A stretch of DNA of 64,000 nucleotides from Gammaproteobacteria bacterium (GTDB taxonomy: Bacteria; Pseudomonadota; Gammaproteobacteria; Pseudomonadales; Azotimanducaceae). Numbering within the stretch: the first letter of the stretch is position 1; each line of letters opens with the position of its first letter. The stretch is from NCBI GenBank assembly GCA_005799745.1, contig SYFY01000203.1:36006-100005 (forward strand), in the 5' to 3' direction. Made by a program: the position numbers and the translations under genes. Below the pieces are notes generated by a model, which ran no database searches, was not told where the DNA came from, and saw nothing but the letters and a program-made list of their open reading frames with translations. Positions 61,626 to 64,000 of the stretch are shown here, one piece after another.

Positions 61626-62444
61626 CTATAGCGCCACCCGGGTCATGTCCTGTCCTGCGTCGTGTTTTGCCATCCAGTCATTGATCCAGCGAGGGATTTC
61701 GCCGGACTCGGGGTTATGCAAAGGCGAAAACGTCTCAAACAGTCCAAGCGTCAGCTGGATGCGCGCGAGCCGTGGAATCTGTGGCGCGAGCGGGTCCACT
61801 TTCGGCAGCGGTTCGCAGGCTTCCATCGCCTTGCGTGTGGACTCCGCCAGGGCGGCGACGTGCTTGCGTGTTCTGCCGATCGTTCGCAGCCGGTAGACGT
61901 AGTTGCCGACCACGTCGTTGTAGACATTGAACATCGCACTGCGGTGTTCGAATTCTTCGACGAAGTGCCAGAGCACGAGGGCTGTAATGCGTGGATCACC
62001 GTCAGCGAAGAGAATTTGCCGATTGCCGACCAGAAACTTCGCCATGGGCTTGAAGGCGAGTTCGATGGTGGTGGCGTATGCGAGTGCGAATTCGGTGGAT
62101 TCCTGTTCGTACAGCGTGGCGTACGACGCATTGATGTGATCGCGCGTCGCTTCGAGCGCCGGGTAGCGACGCAGCAGCATCTCCTGATGATCGATGTGTG
62201 ACCTTGAGTGCTGACCCTCCTGGCGACAGAACAGATCCGCCTCCTCGCGTACCGCGGCGGACTTGATGCGCGGAAAGACATCCCTGATCGCCCGGATGAA
62301 GTAACGCTCGAACGCCGGGGCCATCATCGAGAGGTTGTTGGCCACAAGGCTCGCCTCGCGACTGCGTGGGTTGAACCAGAACGGCACGTCATCAGGAAAC
62401 TCGAAGTTGATCTTTCTGACTTTGATCATTCTGGCTTTGATCAT
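61626..62444 (-). CDS. Predicted metal-dependent hydrolase (PF10118 family)
   Basis: A 272-residue helical protein. The paired motifs CRQEGQHSRSH and HFVEEFEHRSAMFNVY give acidic/His ligands for a probable di-metal site, as in the PF10118 'metal-dependent hydrolase' family. It is common beside FMO/BVMO and GMC genes in steroid-type clusters. The N-terminus is duplicated (MIKARMIKVRK) because the ATG region is a 15-bp repeat, so the first or second ATG may be used. 8 bp from the GMC gene. Confidence 0.8.
   Translation of the reverse strand: MIKARMIKVRKINFEFPDDVPFWFNPRSREASLVANNLSMMAPAFERYFIRAIRDVFPRIKSAAVREEADLFCRQEGQHSRSHIDHQEMLLRRYPALEATRDHINASYATLYEQESTEFALAYATTIELAFKPMAKFLVGNRQILFADGDPRITALVLWHFVEEFEHRSAMFNVYNDVVGNYVYRLRTIGRTRKHVAALAESTRKAMEACEPLPKVDPLAPQIPRLARIQLTLGLFETFSPLHNPESGEIPRWINDWMAKHDAGQDMTRVAL
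62415..62444. repeat. 15-bp near-duplicate covering the start codon
   Basis: On the minus strand ATGATCAAAGCCAGA is followed by ATGATCAAAGTCAGA. The duplication yields two in-frame starts (MIKAR/MIKVR). Confidence 0.85.
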
Positions 62445-62524
62445 GTTGACGATGCTCTTCAGTGGTTAACGTCTTGTTGGACTGATTCCACGGCTCTGAT
62501 TCAATCGATGGCTCCGCCGGATGA

Positions 62525-64000
62525 TCAGCGTTGCAGCTCGAAGCCTTCGAATTGCGCTTCCCGCACACCATGGAGTTTATTCGTGTAATCCGGAAAGCCG
62601 ATGTAAGGCATGAACACACGCGGCTTGCCGGGCACGTTGGCGCCGAGGTACCAGGAGTTGCAACGTGGATAGAGTGTCAATTGTGAGCGGACGTTTACCG
62701 CCGCGACCCAGTCGTTTTCCGCCGCTGGCGCGGCTTCAACTGCACTCGCTTTTTCCTTGCGGATCCACTGGATCAGATCACGGATGTACTCGGCATGTTG
62801 TTCAACGCCGGTCACCATGTTGGCGAGTACCGATGGGCTGCCTGGCCCGGTCATGGTGAACAGGTTCGGAAATCCCTCGATCATCAAACCGAGATAGGTG
62901 AGCGGACCCGCGGCCCATTTATCGTTCAGTGATCGGCCGCCTTTGCCACGAATGTCCATGCGCAGCAATGAACCCGTCATGGCGTCAAAACCGGTAGCAA
63001 AGACAATGTCATCAAACGTGTATGCCTTGCCGCCGGTGACGAGACCCGTTTTTGTCAGCCGCTCAATCGGCTGTTGGCTGATATCCACCAGCTGCACATT
63101 GTCGCGGTTGTAGGCTTCAAAATACCCCGAATCTGCACACAGCCGTTTGCAACCGATGATGCCTTTTGGGCTCAGCAACTCCGCGGTTGCCGGGTCTTTC
63201 ACGATCTGGCGGATCTTGCTGCGGACGAAGTCAGAGGCGAGGCGATTCGCATCCTCGTTGAGCATCAGATCGCCGTAGGCGGCGAGGTACATGAAGCCGC
63301 CCAACTGCCAGTGTGCTTCGAACCGTCGCTGGCGATCTTCAGGGCTTGCTGCGAGAGCAGAGTCGAAATTGCGGGGCTGGTCAGGTCCGAAGGCAGCGGA
63401 TTGTTGCGCGGCGCGTTGCCGATATTCCGCGTAGTTCGCCTTCACGCGAGCAACCTCTGCCGGATCCGAAGGCCGGTTCTGCGCGGGCACACTGAAATTG
63501 GCCGTGCGCTGGAAAACCGTCAGGTCCTTCGCTTCGGCGGCAATGATAGGGATGGACTGAATCGCCGATGAACCCGTACCGATGATGCCGACACGTCGGC
63601 CGGTAAAGTCGACACCGTTCTGCGGCCATTGCCCGGTATGAAAGGTTCGACCCGCAAAGGTGTCGAGGCCCGGAAAGGCCGGTGTATTGGTGGTGGAGAG
63701 GCAGCCTGTTGCCATGATCAGAAAGCGCGTGTCGTATATCTTGCCCTGACTGGTGTGCACCCACCACCGCTGAGTGGACTCGTTGTAGTCCGCCTTGATG
63801 ACACTGGTATCGAACTGGATGAGTGGGCGCAGGCCAAAACGATCCGCGACGTGATTGGAGTAGGCCAGAATTTCGGGTTGGGCCGAATAACGTTCACTCC
63901 ACACCCACTCCTGCTGCAACGGGTCGGAGAACTGGTAGCTGTAGTCGATGCTCTCCACGTCGCACCGGCAACCGGGGTAACGATTCCAGTACCACGTGCC
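62525..64000 (-). CDS. Baeyer-Villiger-type flavin monooxygenase, 5' end outside window
   Basis: The C-terminal 490 residues of an FAD/NADPH monooxygenase; the coding frame runs off the window at 64000, reading GTWYWNRYPGCRCDVESIDY near the edge. BVMO fingerprint F-x-G-x3-H-x3-W-P is present as FAGRTFHTGQWP, next to the second Rossmann motif GIIGTGSSAIQSIP. LIMATGCLSTTN and GFDAMTGSLLRMDIRG are also typical. It would insert oxygen beside a ketone, opening or expanding a ring. It is the upstream-most visible gene of the catabolic run (181 bp... of the cluster lies 80 bp before the PF10118 gene). Confidence 0.92.
   Translation of the reverse strand, partial: GTWYWNRYPGCRCDVESIDYSYQFSDPLQQEWVWSERYSAQPEILAYSNHVADRFGLRPLIQFDTSVIKADYNESTQRWWVHTSQGKIYDTRFLIMATGCLSTTNTPAFPGLDTFAGRTFHTGQWPQNGVDFTGRRVGIIGTGSSAIQSIPIIAAEAKDLTVFQRTANFSVPAQNRPSDPAEVARVKANYAEYRQRAAQQSAAFGPDQPRNFDSALAASPEDRQRRFEAHWQLGGFMYLAAYGDLMLNEDANRLASDFVRSKIRQIVKDPATAELLSPKGIIGCKRLCADSGYFEAYNRDNVQLVDISQQPIERLTKTGLVTGGKAYTFDDIVFATGFDAMTGSLLRMDIRGKGGRSLNDKWAAGPLTYLGLMIEGFPNLFTMTGPGSPSVLANMVTGVEQHAEYIRDLIQWIRKEKASAVEAAPAAENDWVAAVNVRSQLTLYPRCNSWYLGANVPGKPRVFMPYIGFPDYTNKLHGVREAQFEGFELQR

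Overview
The window reads as chromosomal DNA of a Gram-negative proteobacterium, most likely a gammaproteobacterium. The evidence is outer-membrane lipoproteins, a TonB-dependent receptor, TRAP transporters, a three-subunit PntAa/PntAb/PntB transhydrogenase, a GlnK-AmtB pair with sigma-54 promoters, and many ATGA/GTGA gene overlaps. Coding density is high. I see no tRNA, rRNA, CRISPR array, phage module or intact transposase. Taxonomy below class level cannot be fixed from this sequence alone.

Region 1 (1-16.9 kb) is mixed metabolism. It starts with the interrupted end of an antibiotic-kinase-like gene and a secreted alpha/beta hydrolase. A minus-strand block follows: a zinc alcohol dehydrogenase, an alpha/beta hydrolase and a frameshifted polyphosphate kinase 2. 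The standout is a tightly overlapping mevalonate operon (5.4-9.6 kb): diphosphomevalonate decarboxylase, an ERG8-type phosphomevalonate kinase, and one protein fusing class II HMG-CoA reductase to mevalonate kinase. An amidase lies directly upstream. Next come a CurA-like reductase, a CoA-transferase, a PCu(A)C copper-chaperone lipoprotein, an acyltransferase and a MATE exporter, the last translationally coupled to a kinase-like protein without its phosphoacceptor histidine.

Region 2 (17-36.3 kb) holds RidA, a HisN-like phosphatase, glnK-amtB behind two sigma-54 promoters, and a six-gene TRAP/CoA operon that includes a purN homologue. The pntAa-pntAb-pntB operon with a strong terminator, NnrU, and a Gld-type ABC system (ATPase, fused permease-GldG, DUF4340 protein) follow. 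Region 3 (36.3-46.2 kb) has a PAP2 lipoprotein, an AT-richer patch with a G11 tract and a broken lipoprotein gene, a diguanylate cyclase split by an in-frame TGA, a glutathione transferase, DUF3108, thiolase, HIT and DUF3604 proteins.

Region 4 (46.5-64 kb) looks like an accessory catabolic zone: Rieske oxygenase, TonB-dependent receptor, decayed FAD-dehydrogenase and Rieske-oxygenase remnants, and then an LpxO/AspH-like hydroxylase beside a coupled JmjC/cupin + RhlA-like pair. Short GTGTCCTC/GAGGACAC-containing repeats mark several junctions, and gene remnants end at them. The right end is a minus-strand run of a flavin monooxygenase (LLM), MaoC-like dehydratase, ThDP enzyme, GMC oxidoreductase, PF10118 protein and a Baeyer-Villiger-type monooxygenase cut by the window edge. 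Together these suggest uptake and oxidative breakdown of a hydrophobic cyclic compound such as a terpenoid or steroid; the substrate is inference.
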